Assembly (NCBI GenBank): GCA_004322325.1
Contig: SCTP01000278.1
Location: forward strand, 1-5,513
Length of the DNA: 5,513 nucleotides
From: Gammaproteobacteria bacterium
GTDB lineage: Bacteria > Pseudomonadota > Gammaproteobacteria > DSM-16500
Reading direction: 5' to 3'
Shown: in pieces, positions 1 through 5,513 of the stretch
How positions within the stretch are numbered: position 1 is the first letter of the stretch
Layout: each line of letters opens with the position of its first letter
Made by a program: the position numbers and the translations under genes
Notes under the pieces: model-generated
What the model saw: only the letters and a program-made list of their open reading frames with translations
The model's database searches: none
What the model was told of the DNA's origin: nothing

Positions 1-663
1 GTTATTCGGTGTGAAGGTGACTTTTAACGAGGTTAACGTTGAAGGCGCGCCATTCACATTTAAAGTGATTTTTGCTTGTGCTGTCGGTTGACAGCTATAA
101 GTTAAATTGGTGACAGGTGCAGTCGTTGCATTGGCAACCACTGAAGTGGGATTGAAGCTAGGCTGACAATCAAAGCCATTATAGTTAATAGCAGCGGTTG
201 AAAAACGATACGTACTGCCACTTTTCAGTTGGGTCACGGTGGTTGAAGTTCCCCAATCGACCGTCACCGGTACATTACTACCTGATGTCGTTTCGGTGAC
301 GAGGACAGTTGGTTTGCCAGTATAACCGCTTAATTCAGTCGGTAAAGCTTGTAATTGTATGGCAATTTTGCCAGTTTGCTGAACTAAGGCGTAATTAATC
401 GTCGATGTAACTGTTTGGCTGATGGCTAATGTTAATGCCGATGGTGTTGCTGTTCCTTGATAAACATTGCCATTTGTATCGGTGACGCTATCCACCGACA
501 GGGCATAATTACCGGCCGTTAATCCTGAAACGACTTGCCGACTACTCCATGGAAGTTGAATATCGCTGATAAGTTGGCCATTTGAGGAAAGATGAACAAG
601 CGCATAGTTTTGTGTCACATTGGTAGGTTTTGAAGCGGCATTGGTCAGTTCTATGTTACCTGT
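1..663 (-). repeat. Tandem divergent ~93-residue Ig-like modules within the secreted protein
   Basis: Residues 156-249 and 253-346 align along their whole length at the level of pattern. Each starts with a G-[NK]-I-x-[LI] strand, has a mid-module W (W194, W292) followed by a Ser/Thr-rich turn, a V-x-x-L-x-[AS]-G-[NS]-x-Y motif (SGLTAGNYALS and TQLKSGSTYRFS), an N-G motif about 15 residues later, and a Thr/Asn-rich end finishing in [IL]-x-Y. A third copy starts near residue 352 (AKITLNV) and runs off the window. The similarity is in protein pattern only, not in DNA, so the duplication is old. The second copy has C321 and C346; the first has neither. Confidence 0.6.
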
Positions 664-1128
664 TTCAACAGGCGTGCCGAGATAGACTTGAGTGGTATTA
701 TCAACGTGACCATCGGAATCTGTTCCATATTTAATAGAGATAGAAGCACCAGCGGGTAGCAGGCTATTACCGCCAGTATTAGTCGGAAAATGCAAATAAA
801 AACTTGCTAAATAATTTCCGCCTGTCAGCAATCGTGAGGTTATTTTTAAATCGTTATCGGGATAAGAAAGCGGGCTAAAATCTCCCCAAAAACTGGTATT
901 AAGCGCTGTTTTACTCTGAAAGGTAATAGCTGCGTCTTGAAAATCAACCGTTGTTTTACAATTATTAGTCAGTTTCAACACAACGGATTTCCACCACACA
1001 TCCCCTGTCGAACTAAATTGGGACGTGATACACGTCGTAGGTTGGGGGGACACCAGGGGGGCTGCGGTCGCAAAAGCACTTTGGGAGAGGAAAATAAAAG
1101 TGATCAATCTTAATAATAATGCTTTCAT
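1..1128 (-). CDS. Secreted modular beta-sandwich protein, N-terminal part (possible carbohydrate-active enzyme), truncated by window edge
   Basis: Reading the minus strand from the ATG at 1128 gives 376 uninterrupted codons to the left edge, so the C-terminus is missing. Residues 1-20 are a Sec signal peptide ending in SAFA. The mature protein is rich in Ser, Thr, Asn, Gly and Val with alternating hydrophobic residues, as in extracellular beta-sandwich domains. Residues 30-150 form a first domain with a close cysteine pair (C33, C57) and exposed-type aromatics (W46, W47, W81), reminiscent of cellulose- or chitin-binding domains. Residues 156-249 and 253-346 are two related modules, and a third begins near 352. 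C321 and C346 may form a second disulfide. Similar modular N-termini occur, as I recall, in secreted family 18 glycosidases of Legionella-like bacteria, so a chitinase-type catalytic domain beyond the edge is possible. No catalytic motif is visible here; an adhesin or other surface protein is equally possible. Coding and secretion are well supported, function is not. Confidence 0.82.
   Translation of the reverse strand, partial: MKALLLRLITFIFLSQSAFATAAPLVSPQPTTCITSQFSSTGDVWWKSVVLKLTNNCKTTVDFQDAAITFQSKTALNTSFWGDFSPLSYPDNDLKITSRLLTGGNYLASFYLHFPTNTGGNSLLPAGASISIKYGTDSDGHVDNTTQVYLGTPVETGNIELTNAASKPTNVTQNYALVHLSSNGQLISDIQLPWSSRQVVSGLTAGNYALSVDSVTDTNGNVYQGTATPSALTLAISQTVTSTINYALVQQTGKIAIQLQALPTELSGYTGKPTVLVTETTSGSNVPVTVDWGTSTTVTQLKSGSTYRFSTAAINYNGFDCQPSFNPTSVVANATTAPVTNLTYSCQPTAQAKITLNVNGAPSTLTSLKVTFTPNN
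1069..1128 (-). other. Sec signal peptide of the secreted modular protein
   Basis: Residues 1-20 have a short basic start (K2, R7), a hydrophobic core of Leu, Ile and Phe, and end in AFA, a good signal peptidase I site. The next residues are TAAPLVSP; cleavage two or three residues later, after the following alanines, is an alternative. There is no lipobox cysteine, so a lipoprotein is unlikely. Export to the periplasm, followed by secretion or surface display, is inferred. Confidence 0.85.
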
Positions 1129-1134
1129 AAACGA

Positions 1135-1140
1135 TTCCTT
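1135..1140 (-). promoter_or_regulatory. Ribosome binding site of the secreted-protein gene
   Basis: On the minus strand AAGGAA lies six bases upstream of the ATG at 1128. This is a normal Shine-Dalgarno position, and it agrees with the signal peptide beginning exactly at this ATG. Confidence 0.7.
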
Positions 1141-1158
1141 TCGTTGTACTAGCCTCCT

Positions 1159-1187
1159 AACTTACCATTAAGCTAATAGCTATTCAA
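1159..1187 (-). promoter_or_regulatory. Candidate sigma70-type promoter for the secreted-protein gene
   Basis: On the minus strand TTGAAT (1182-1187) and TAAGTT (1159-1164) are separated by 17 bases. The -35 matches the consensus at four of six positions; the -10 is weak. Transcription would start near 1152, leaving a leader of about 23 bases. The spacer contains the 11-bp dyad at 1171-1181. Such matches arise readily by chance in AT-rich DNA. Confidence 0.3.
1171..1181. promoter_or_regulatory. Perfect 11-bp dyad, possible operator
   Basis: AGCTA-A-TAGCT is an inverted repeat with 5-bp arms around one central base, in the middle of the divergent intergenic region and inside the spacer of the candidate leftward promoter. 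A regulator bound there could affect both directions. It does not resemble the E. coli FadR site or the PsrA site as I know them. The arms are short, so chance is a real alternative. Confidence 0.25.
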
Positions 1188-1206
1188 CGCAAATATGAAA
1201 TAACAC

Positions 1207-1235
1207 TACCCATGTGAATAATTACCCGTTATACT
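1207..1235 (+). promoter_or_regulatory. Candidate promoter of the fadE operon
   Basis: TATACT at 1230-1235 differs from the -10 consensus at one position. The hexamer 17 bases upstream (TACCCA, 1207-1212) is a poor -35, so an activator or another -35 would be needed. Transcription would start near 1242, giving a leader of about 38 bases before the ATG at 1280. The GTG at 1214 would then lie upstream of the transcript. Confidence 0.35.
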
Positions 1236-1264
1236 TCTGCATCGAAAAAAGTCACCTTAAAAAT

Positions 1265-1271
1265 AGGAAAG
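1265..1271 (+). promoter_or_regulatory. Ribosome binding site that decides the fadE start
   Basis: AGGAAAG lies eight bases before the ATG at 1280. The in-frame GTG at 1214, which would add 22 residues, has no comparable purine-rich site at a suitable distance. Confidence 0.7.
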
Positions 1272-1279
1272 AAAATAGT

Positions 1280-3721
1280 ATGGAACTTGCTCATATTATC
1301 AGCGTCATTGTCATAGTCGGTCTTGTTTTTACCTCCGCGTTTTTTCAACTCGCTACTCTTGTTTGGACGGCCCTCATCGGTATAGCCTTAATCAGCTTTA
1401 CATTGCTTGGTTATCTAACTGCCCCCTGGTTGATTATTTTCTGGTTGGGCTATCTTTGCGCGGCGCTATTCGCTAACTTACACCAACTGCGCCGACGCTA
1501 TCTGATTCTTCCTGCTTTGAAAATATTACAACAACGCATGCCGCCCATTAGTAACACGGAGCGTGAAGCGATTGATGCAGGACATACGTGGTGGGAGAAA
1601 GAATTATTTTGTGGTCAACCACAATGGAAAAAACTATTTGCTATTCCGAAACCCACGCTGACGGCAGCGGAGCAATCTTTTGTCGATAATCAAGTTGAAA
1701 CCTTATGCGGCATGTTATGCGATTGGGAAATTACCCAAAAAAACCGCGATTTGTCGCCCGAAGTATGGGAATATCTTAAAAAAGAAAAATTTTTCGGCAT
1801 GGTGATTGCGAAAGAGTATGGTGGCTTAGGTTTTTCCGCACTCGCGCATTCTACGGTAGTTGTCAAAATCGCGACACGCAGTATCAGTGCAGCGGTTAAT
1901 ACTATGGTGCCAAATTCACTGGGGCCAGGTGAGTTGTTATCGCATTATGGTACTGAGGAACAGAAAAATTATTACTTACCCCGTTTAGCCGCCGGACAAG
2001 AAATTCCTTGCTTTGCTTTAACCGCACCCGATGCCGGAAGCGATGCGGGTTCTATTCCTGACACCGGCATTATTTGTCAGGGTGAATATAATGGCAAAGA
2101 AGTGATTGGCATTCGTCTTAACTGGGATAAGCGCTATATCACGCTCGCTCCTATTGCAACTGTATTGGGCCTCGCTATCCAACTTTACGACCCTGAGCAT
2201 TTAGTAGGTGAGGAAGAAGAAATCGGTATCACCTTATGTTTAATTCCGACAACTCATCCTGGTGTGGAAATCGGTAATCGCCATTATCCATTGCAATTGG
2301 CTTTCATGAATGGGCCTACGCGTGGTAAGGATGTCTTTATCCCACTTGATTGGATTATCGGCGGACCTAAAATGGCGGGGCAGGGTTGGCGCATGCTGAT
2401 GGAATGCCTTTCTATCGGTCGCTCTATTTCTTTACCCGCGCTCGCTACCGCTTGCAGCAAAATGACTTATCGGTATACAGGGGCGTATGCTCGATTACGT
2501 CGGCAATTTAATACACCCATTGCTTCGTTTGAAGGGATAGAAGAAGCATTAGGTTATATTGCGGGTGGTACTTATATGGTAGAAGCCACTCGTATGATGA
2601 CGGCTGGTGCAGTTGACCTTCACATTAAACCTGCTATTGCTTCTGCGATTGCTAAATATCATTTAACAGAAATATCGCGCAGTGTGGTGGCACACGCGAT
2701 GGATATTCATGCTGGTCACATGATTCAACTCGGACCTCGAAACTTTTTAGCGAATGTTCATTTCGCTACTCCCATCAGTATTACGGTGGAAGGCGCTAAT
2801 ATTTTAACGCGTAATCTCATTATCTTTGGTCAAGGGGCAATCCGCTGTCATCCTTATCTGTTAAAAGAAGTAGAATTAATCACCTCACCTCATACTAAGA
2901 TAGAAGACTTAGATCGTGTCTTGATGTCACACGTCGGCTTCTTTATTAGCAACCTGTTGCGCAATCTCGCGTATGGGTTAACCGGTGGCCGATTTATTTT
3001 TGCTTCCGTGCGTAATCGCCGTATTAAGAAATATCAGCGACAACTCACGCGTATGAGTGCAGCATTAGCTTTAATCGCGGATGCGAGTTTAATGATATTA
3101 GGTGGTAGCTTAAAACGTCGCGAACGTATTTCTGCACGTTTAGGTGATATGCTCAGTCAATTATATCTCGCCTCTGCTGTGTTAAAATATTATCACGATC
3201 ATCAAGAGCCTGAGTCAGATGTGGATTATGTTTGCTGGTCATTGCAGCAATGTTTATATAAAATTCAAATCGCGAGCAATGATGTGCTTGATAATTTCCC
3301 GCAGCGTTTTGTCGGCAAGTTATTAAGCTGGATCATTTTCCCATTTGGTCAAGCGTATCGAGCACCACAAGATCAACTGCATAAAAATATTGTGGTACCG
3401 ATGCTTTCTTCTTCTGACCTACGTGATCGTTTAACAAAATATTGCTACGTCAGCAAACATGAAAAAGAATTGAGTTATCGCTTAGATAAAGCGTTAGAGC
3501 AAGTGGCGAATGTTGAGCCTATTTTGAAGAAATTGCATAAGGCAGTGCAATTTCGTGCTGTACCCAGCCAATATCGATTTACTGAACGAGTTCAATCTGC
3601 TTTGCAATCAGGCATTATTACGGCAGATGAAGCTCGCGCATTAAATGAGTTTGAGGTATTAAGAAGTGAAATCATCAAAGTGAATGAATTTTCATTTGAT
3701 TTAGAGACCGTGATTGCATAA
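1280..3721 (+). CDS. fadE: Acyl-CoA dehydrogenase FadE
   Basis: FAD-dependent acyl-CoA dehydrogenase of beta-oxidation, converting acyl-CoA to trans-2-enoyl-CoA and passing electrons to the respiratory chain. From the ATG at 1280 it has 813 residues, almost the same as E. coli FadE (814), and it resembles that protein throughout. Hydrophobic segments at about 5-21, 24-46 and 48-66, followed by RRR at 71-73, indicate membrane attachment. PPISNTEREAIDAGHTWWE follows at about 90-108. YGGLGFSA starts at 180, and CFALTAPDAGSDAG (244-257) is the flavin/acyl-CoA dehydrogenase signature. GPTRGKDVF and IIGGPKMAGQGWRML lie in the middle domain. ITVEGANILTR begins at 501, with E504 the likely catalytic base by comparison with the family. 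The FadE-specific C-terminal extension includes GGSLKRRERISARLGDMLSQLYLASAVL (608-635). All expected motifs are present, with no frameshift. I chose the 1280 start for its Shine-Dalgarno, the match in N-terminal length and the -10 hexamer downstream of the alternative GTG at 1214. It is the first gene of the operon. Confidence 0.96.
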   Translation: MELAHIISVIVIVGLVFTSAFFQLATLVWTALIGIALISFTLLGYLTAPWLIIFWLGYLCAALFANLHQLRRRYLILPALKILQQRMPPISNTEREAIDAGHTWWEKELFCGQPQWKKLFAIPKPTLTAAEQSFVDNQVETLCGMLCDWEITQKNRDLSPEVWEYLKKEKFFGMVIAKEYGGLGFSALAHSTVVVKIATRSISAAVNTMVPNSLGPGELLSHYGTEEQKNYYLPRLAAGQEIPCFALTAPDAGSDAGSIPDTGIICQGEYNGKEVIGIRLNWDKRYITLAPIATVLGLAIQLYDPEHLVGEEEEIGITLCLIPTTHPGVEIGNRHYPLQLAFMNGPTRGKDVFIPLDWIIGGPKMAGQGWRMLMECLSIGRSISLPALATACSKMTYRYTGAYARLRRQFNTPIASFEGIEEALGYIAGGTYMVEATRMMTAGAVDLHIKPAIASAIAKYHLTEISRSVVAHAMDIHAGHMIQLGPRNFLANVHFATPISITVEGANILTRNLIIFGQGAIRCHPYLLKEVELITSPHTKIEDLDRVLMSHVGFFISNLLRNLAYGLTGGRFIFASVRNRRIKKYQRQLTRMSAALALIADASLMILGGSLKRRERISARLGDMLSQLYLASAVLKYYHDHQEPESDVDYVCWSLQQCLYKIQIASNDVLDNFPQRFVGKLLSWIIFPFGQAYRAPQDQLHKNIVVPMLSSSDLRDRLTKYCYVSKHEKELSYRLDKALEQVANVEPILKKLHKAVQFRAVPSQYRFTERVQSALQSGIITADEARALNEFEVLRSEIIKVNEFSFDLETVIA

Positions 3722-3729
3722 GGAAAGGA
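3721..3729 (+). promoter_or_regulatory. Ribosome binding site of the thiolase gene
   Basis: AGGAAAGGA begins on the last base of the fadE stop codon and ends four bases before the ATG at 3734. The 12-bp gap between genes is almost wholly this site, consistent with co-transcription and probably coupled translation. Confidence 0.75.
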
Positions 3730-3733
3730 AAAT

Positions 3734-5044
3734 ATGATTGAACTTATTTCATCTAGGCGTGAGGTGTATATCGTCGATGGCGCACGCACGCCATTTTTAA
3801 AAGCGAAAGGCCAGCCCGGTCCTTTTTCTGCTTCTGATTTGGCGCTACAAGCAGGTCGAGAGTTACTTAGCCGACAACCTTTTTCACCCAAAGAATTAGG
3901 GGAAGTGGTGATTGGCTGCGTGATGCCCAGTGCGGATGAAGCGAATATCGGTCGCGTTATTTCGCTGCGTTTAGGGTGTGGTAAAACGATTCCAGCGTGG
4001 ACGGTGCAGCGTAATTGTGCATCGGGCATGCAGGCATTAGATAGTGCCATAAAAGATATCGGTATGGGTCGGCATGATTTAGTGTTGGCAGGTGGTACCG
4101 AAGCGATGAGTCGTGCACCATTATTATTTAATGAAGGAATGGTGAAGTGGATGGCAGCGCTGAATAGTGCCAAAGGATGGAAAGGAAAACTGAAAGCGTA
4201 TACACAATTTAAACCTACTTATCTTCGACCAGTGATTGCATTGCTCAAAGGATTAACGGATCCTCTCGTTAATTTGAACATGGGTCAGACAGCTGAAAAT
4301 TTAGCGTATCGATTTAACATCACACGTGAACAGATGGATCAATTTGCATTTGAAAGTCACCAGCTGGCTGCTGCAGCGCAGGAACAACATCATTTCAGTG
4401 AAGTGTTACCAGCATTTGGAACGAGCGGCGATTTGTATACGACAGATGATGGTATTAGACGTGATAGCAGTATGGAAAAATTGGCGACGTTGAAACCTTT
4501 CTTTGATAAAAAATTTGGTAGTGTGACGGCAGGTAATAGCTCGCAAGTATCGGATGGAGCGGCGTTACTGATTCTGGCGAGTAAAGAAGCCGTCAAAAAA
4601 TATCACTTACCTGTGCTAGCCCGCATTGTCGATGTGGAATGGGCGGGAGTGGATCCAGCTGAAATGGGGTTAGGGCCGGTTTATGCAGTGAGTAAGTTAT
4701 TACAACGCTTTAATTTACAGATGAATGATATTGATTATTGGGAAATTAATGAAGCGTTTGCTGCACAAGTATTAGCATGTTTAGCGGCATGGGAAAATGA
4801 AGATTATTGCCGCCAAAACTTAGGACTTTCGCAAGCATTGGGACGAATCGATCGATCCCGATTAAATGTTGACGGTGGTGCGATTGCGTTAGGGCATCCT
4901 GTCGGGGCAAGTGGTGCGCGTATTGCGCTGCATTTGGCAGAAGTGTTACGACGTCAACAAGCGAAAAGGGGCATTGCCACTATTTGTATTGGTGGTGGAC
5001 AAGGCGGTGCAATGTTAATTGAACAGGTTTCTGAGGTGAAATAA
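3734..5044 (+). CDS. fadI: 3-Ketoacyl-CoA thiolase (acetyl-CoA C-acyltransferase), FadI/trifunctional-beta type
   Basis: Catalyses the last step of beta-oxidation, cleaving 3-ketoacyl-CoA with CoA to acetyl-CoA and a shortened acyl-CoA. At 436 residues it equals E. coli FadI in length. DGARTPF (15-21) opens the thiolase fold. NCASGMQ contains the nucleophile C95, followed by AGGTEAMSRAP (119-129). NEAFA begins at N339, GHPVGASGAR contains the catalytic H388, and CIGGGQGGA begins with the catalytic C418. An insertion at about 135-180, rich in Lys, Trp, Leu and Tyr, sits where FadI and the mitochondrial trifunctional beta subunit have their membrane/partner-binding loop. Oddly, the motifs NCASG, NEAFA and GASGAR are of the FadA/AtoB-like thiolase kind, whereas E. 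coli FadI has ACATS, HEAFA and FAATGAR. The gene lies 12 bp after fadE and overlaps the next gene by one base; thiolase-before-hydratase is the fadIJ order, opposite to fadBA. Thiolase identity is near certain; the exact subfamily symbol is less so. Confidence 0.9.
   Translation: MIELISSRREVYIVDGARTPFLKAKGQPGPFSASDLALQAGRELLSRQPFSPKELGEVVIGCVMPSADEANIGRVISLRLGCGKTIPAWTVQRNCASGMQALDSAIKDIGMGRHDLVLAGGTEAMSRAPLLFNEGMVKWMAALNSAKGWKGKLKAYTQFKPTYLRPVIALLKGLTDPLVNLNMGQTAENLAYRFNITREQMDQFAFESHQLAAAAQEQHHFSEVLPAFGTSGDLYTTDDGIRRDSSMEKLATLKPFFDKKFGSVTAGNSSQVSDGAALLILASKEAVKKYHLPVLARIVDVEWAGVDPAEMGLGPVYAVSKLLQRFNLQMNDIDYWEINEAFAAQVLACLAAWENEDYCRQNLGLSQALGRIDRSRLNVDGGAIALGHPVGASGARIALHLAEVLRRQQAKRGIATICIGGGQGGAMLIEQVSEVK
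5033..5038 (+). promoter_or_regulatory. Ribosome binding site of the fadJ-like gene, inside the thiolase gene
   Basis: GAGGTG lies five bases before the ATG at 5044, within the final thiolase codons. With the overlapping stop and start (TAATG) it suggests translational coupling, which would help keep the two subunits in balance. Confidence 0.65.
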
Positions 5045-5513
5045 TGAGCTACAAAAATTGGCGTTTAGAAACGGATGCAAATCAAATTGTTATGCTTTAC
5101 TTTGATAAGCCAAATTCCTCTGTCAACACCATGGATTATGAAGTAATGGAAGAGTTATCGACCATTCTTGATACCTTAGCCAATGATACGACCCACAAAG
5201 GGGTAATTATTACATCGGCTAAAAAGAGCGGGTTTATTGCAGGGGCGGATATTTCACAATTTACTCAATTCAAAGATATTGATGCGGCTTATGAAGTATT
5301 AGCACGCGGCCAACATATTTTTAATAAGCTAGAAGCATTAAAAGTGCCGACGGTGGCGATGATAGATGGATTTTGTCTCGGCGGCGGGATGGAATTAGCT
5401 TTAGCTTGCCGTTATCGTGTGGCAGAAGAAAGTGCGCGCTTAGGTTTACCGGAAGTGAAGTTAGGTATTCATCCGGGTTGGGGTGGAACGGTTCGTTTGC
5501 CTCGCTTAGTGGG
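5044..5513 (+). CDS. fadJ: FadJ/FadB-type multifunctional beta-oxidation protein, enoyl-CoA hydratase domain (truncated by window edge)
   Basis: The first 156 codons of a crotonase-fold protein, still open at the right edge. It hydrates trans-2-enoyl-CoA to 3-hydroxyacyl-CoA; in a full-length FadJ/FadB a second domain then oxidises this with NAD. Residues 64-70 (FIAGADI) and 110-115 (FCLGGG) form the acyl-CoA/oxyanion region. E117 in GGGMELALA and E137 in LGLPEVKLGI match the two catalytic glutamates of FadB (E119 and E139). GIHPGWGGTVRLPRLV (141-156) is typical of the multifunctional alpha subunit rather than of a stand-alone hydratase. The ATG overlaps the thiolase stop codon by one base and has its own Shine-Dalgarno. 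The symbol fadJ follows from gene order. The 3-hydroxyacyl-CoA dehydrogenase domain is outside the window, so a single-function hydratase is not strictly excluded. Confidence 0.85.
   Translation, partial: MSYKNWRLETDANQIVMLYFDKPNSSVNTMDYEVMEELSTILDTLANDTTHKGVIITSAKKSGFIAGADISQFTQFKDIDAAYEVLARGQHIFNKLEALKVPTVAMIDGFCLGGGMELALACRYRVAEESARLGLPEVKLGIHPGWGGTVRLPRLV

Noticed and set aside
1153..1158. Perfect AGGAGG on the minus strand upstream of the secreted-protein gene
   Set aside because: It is about 24 bases from the ATG, too far for a Shine-Dalgarno, and no ATG, GTG or TTG follows it at a suitable distance. The AAGGAA at 1135-1140 is better placed.
2018..2200. 60-codon minus-strand open frame inside fadE
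   Set aside because: Fully within conserved FadE sequence, short and without recognisable features.
3592..4173. Open frame of 193 codons on the minus strand, antisense to the fadE end and thiolase start
   Set aside because: It lies opposite two clearly real genes, has no Shine-Dalgarno I can see and no recognisable protein pattern; it reads as a shadow of plus-strand codon bias.
4390..4596. 68-codon minus-strand open frame inside the thiolase gene
   Set aside because: It overlaps conserved thiolase sequence on the other strand and has no independent support.
4847..4856. Palindrome ATCGATCGAT inside the thiolase gene
   Set aside because: It arises from Arg-Ile-Asp-Arg codons in a conserved reading frame, with no flanking dyad or other regulatory context.

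Overview
The window (about 43% G+C by eye, TTA- and AAA-rich codon use) looks like a moderately AT-rich gammaproteobacterium. The FadE-type acyl-CoA dehydrogenase with its long C-terminal extension and the FadI/FadJ-type pair are typical of Gammaproteobacteria. My impression, from memory only, is of a Legionellales-like organism; the sequence does not prove this.

Layout: (1) positions 1-1128, minus strand, hold the N-terminal 376 residues of a secreted, modular beta-sandwich protein whose C-terminus lies beyond the left edge. It has a signal peptide, a cysteine-containing N-terminal domain and at least two, probably three, tandem modules of about 93 residues. (2) Positions 1129-1279 are a divergent intergenic region with a candidate promoter for each direction and a perfect 11-bp dyad. 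(3) From 1280 to the right edge runs a tightly packed plus-strand fatty-acid beta-oxidation operon: fadE (acyl-CoA dehydrogenase, 813 aa), a fadI-like 3-ketoacyl-CoA thiolase (436 aa) 12 bp downstream, and the enoyl-CoA hydratase start of a fadJ/fadB-like multifunctional protein that overlaps the thiolase stop by one base and is cut by the right edge.

Together the three plus-strand genes can run a beta-oxidation turn: FadE makes the trans-2-enoyl-CoA, the FadJ-like protein hydrates it (and, if full length, oxidises the 3-hydroxyacyl-CoA), and the thiolase releases acetyl-CoA. FadE has a strongly hydrophobic N-terminus and the thiolase has a basic/hydrophobic insertion, so a membrane-associated assembly is plausible. 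The secreted protein is divergently transcribed and has no evident functional link to the operon.

I see no mobile element, CRISPR array, RNA gene or terminator. Most of the window is recognisable core metabolism. The less familiar parts are the modular secreted protein, the mixed motif signature of the thiolase and the divergent control region. I did not find convincing evidence of an undescribed system.
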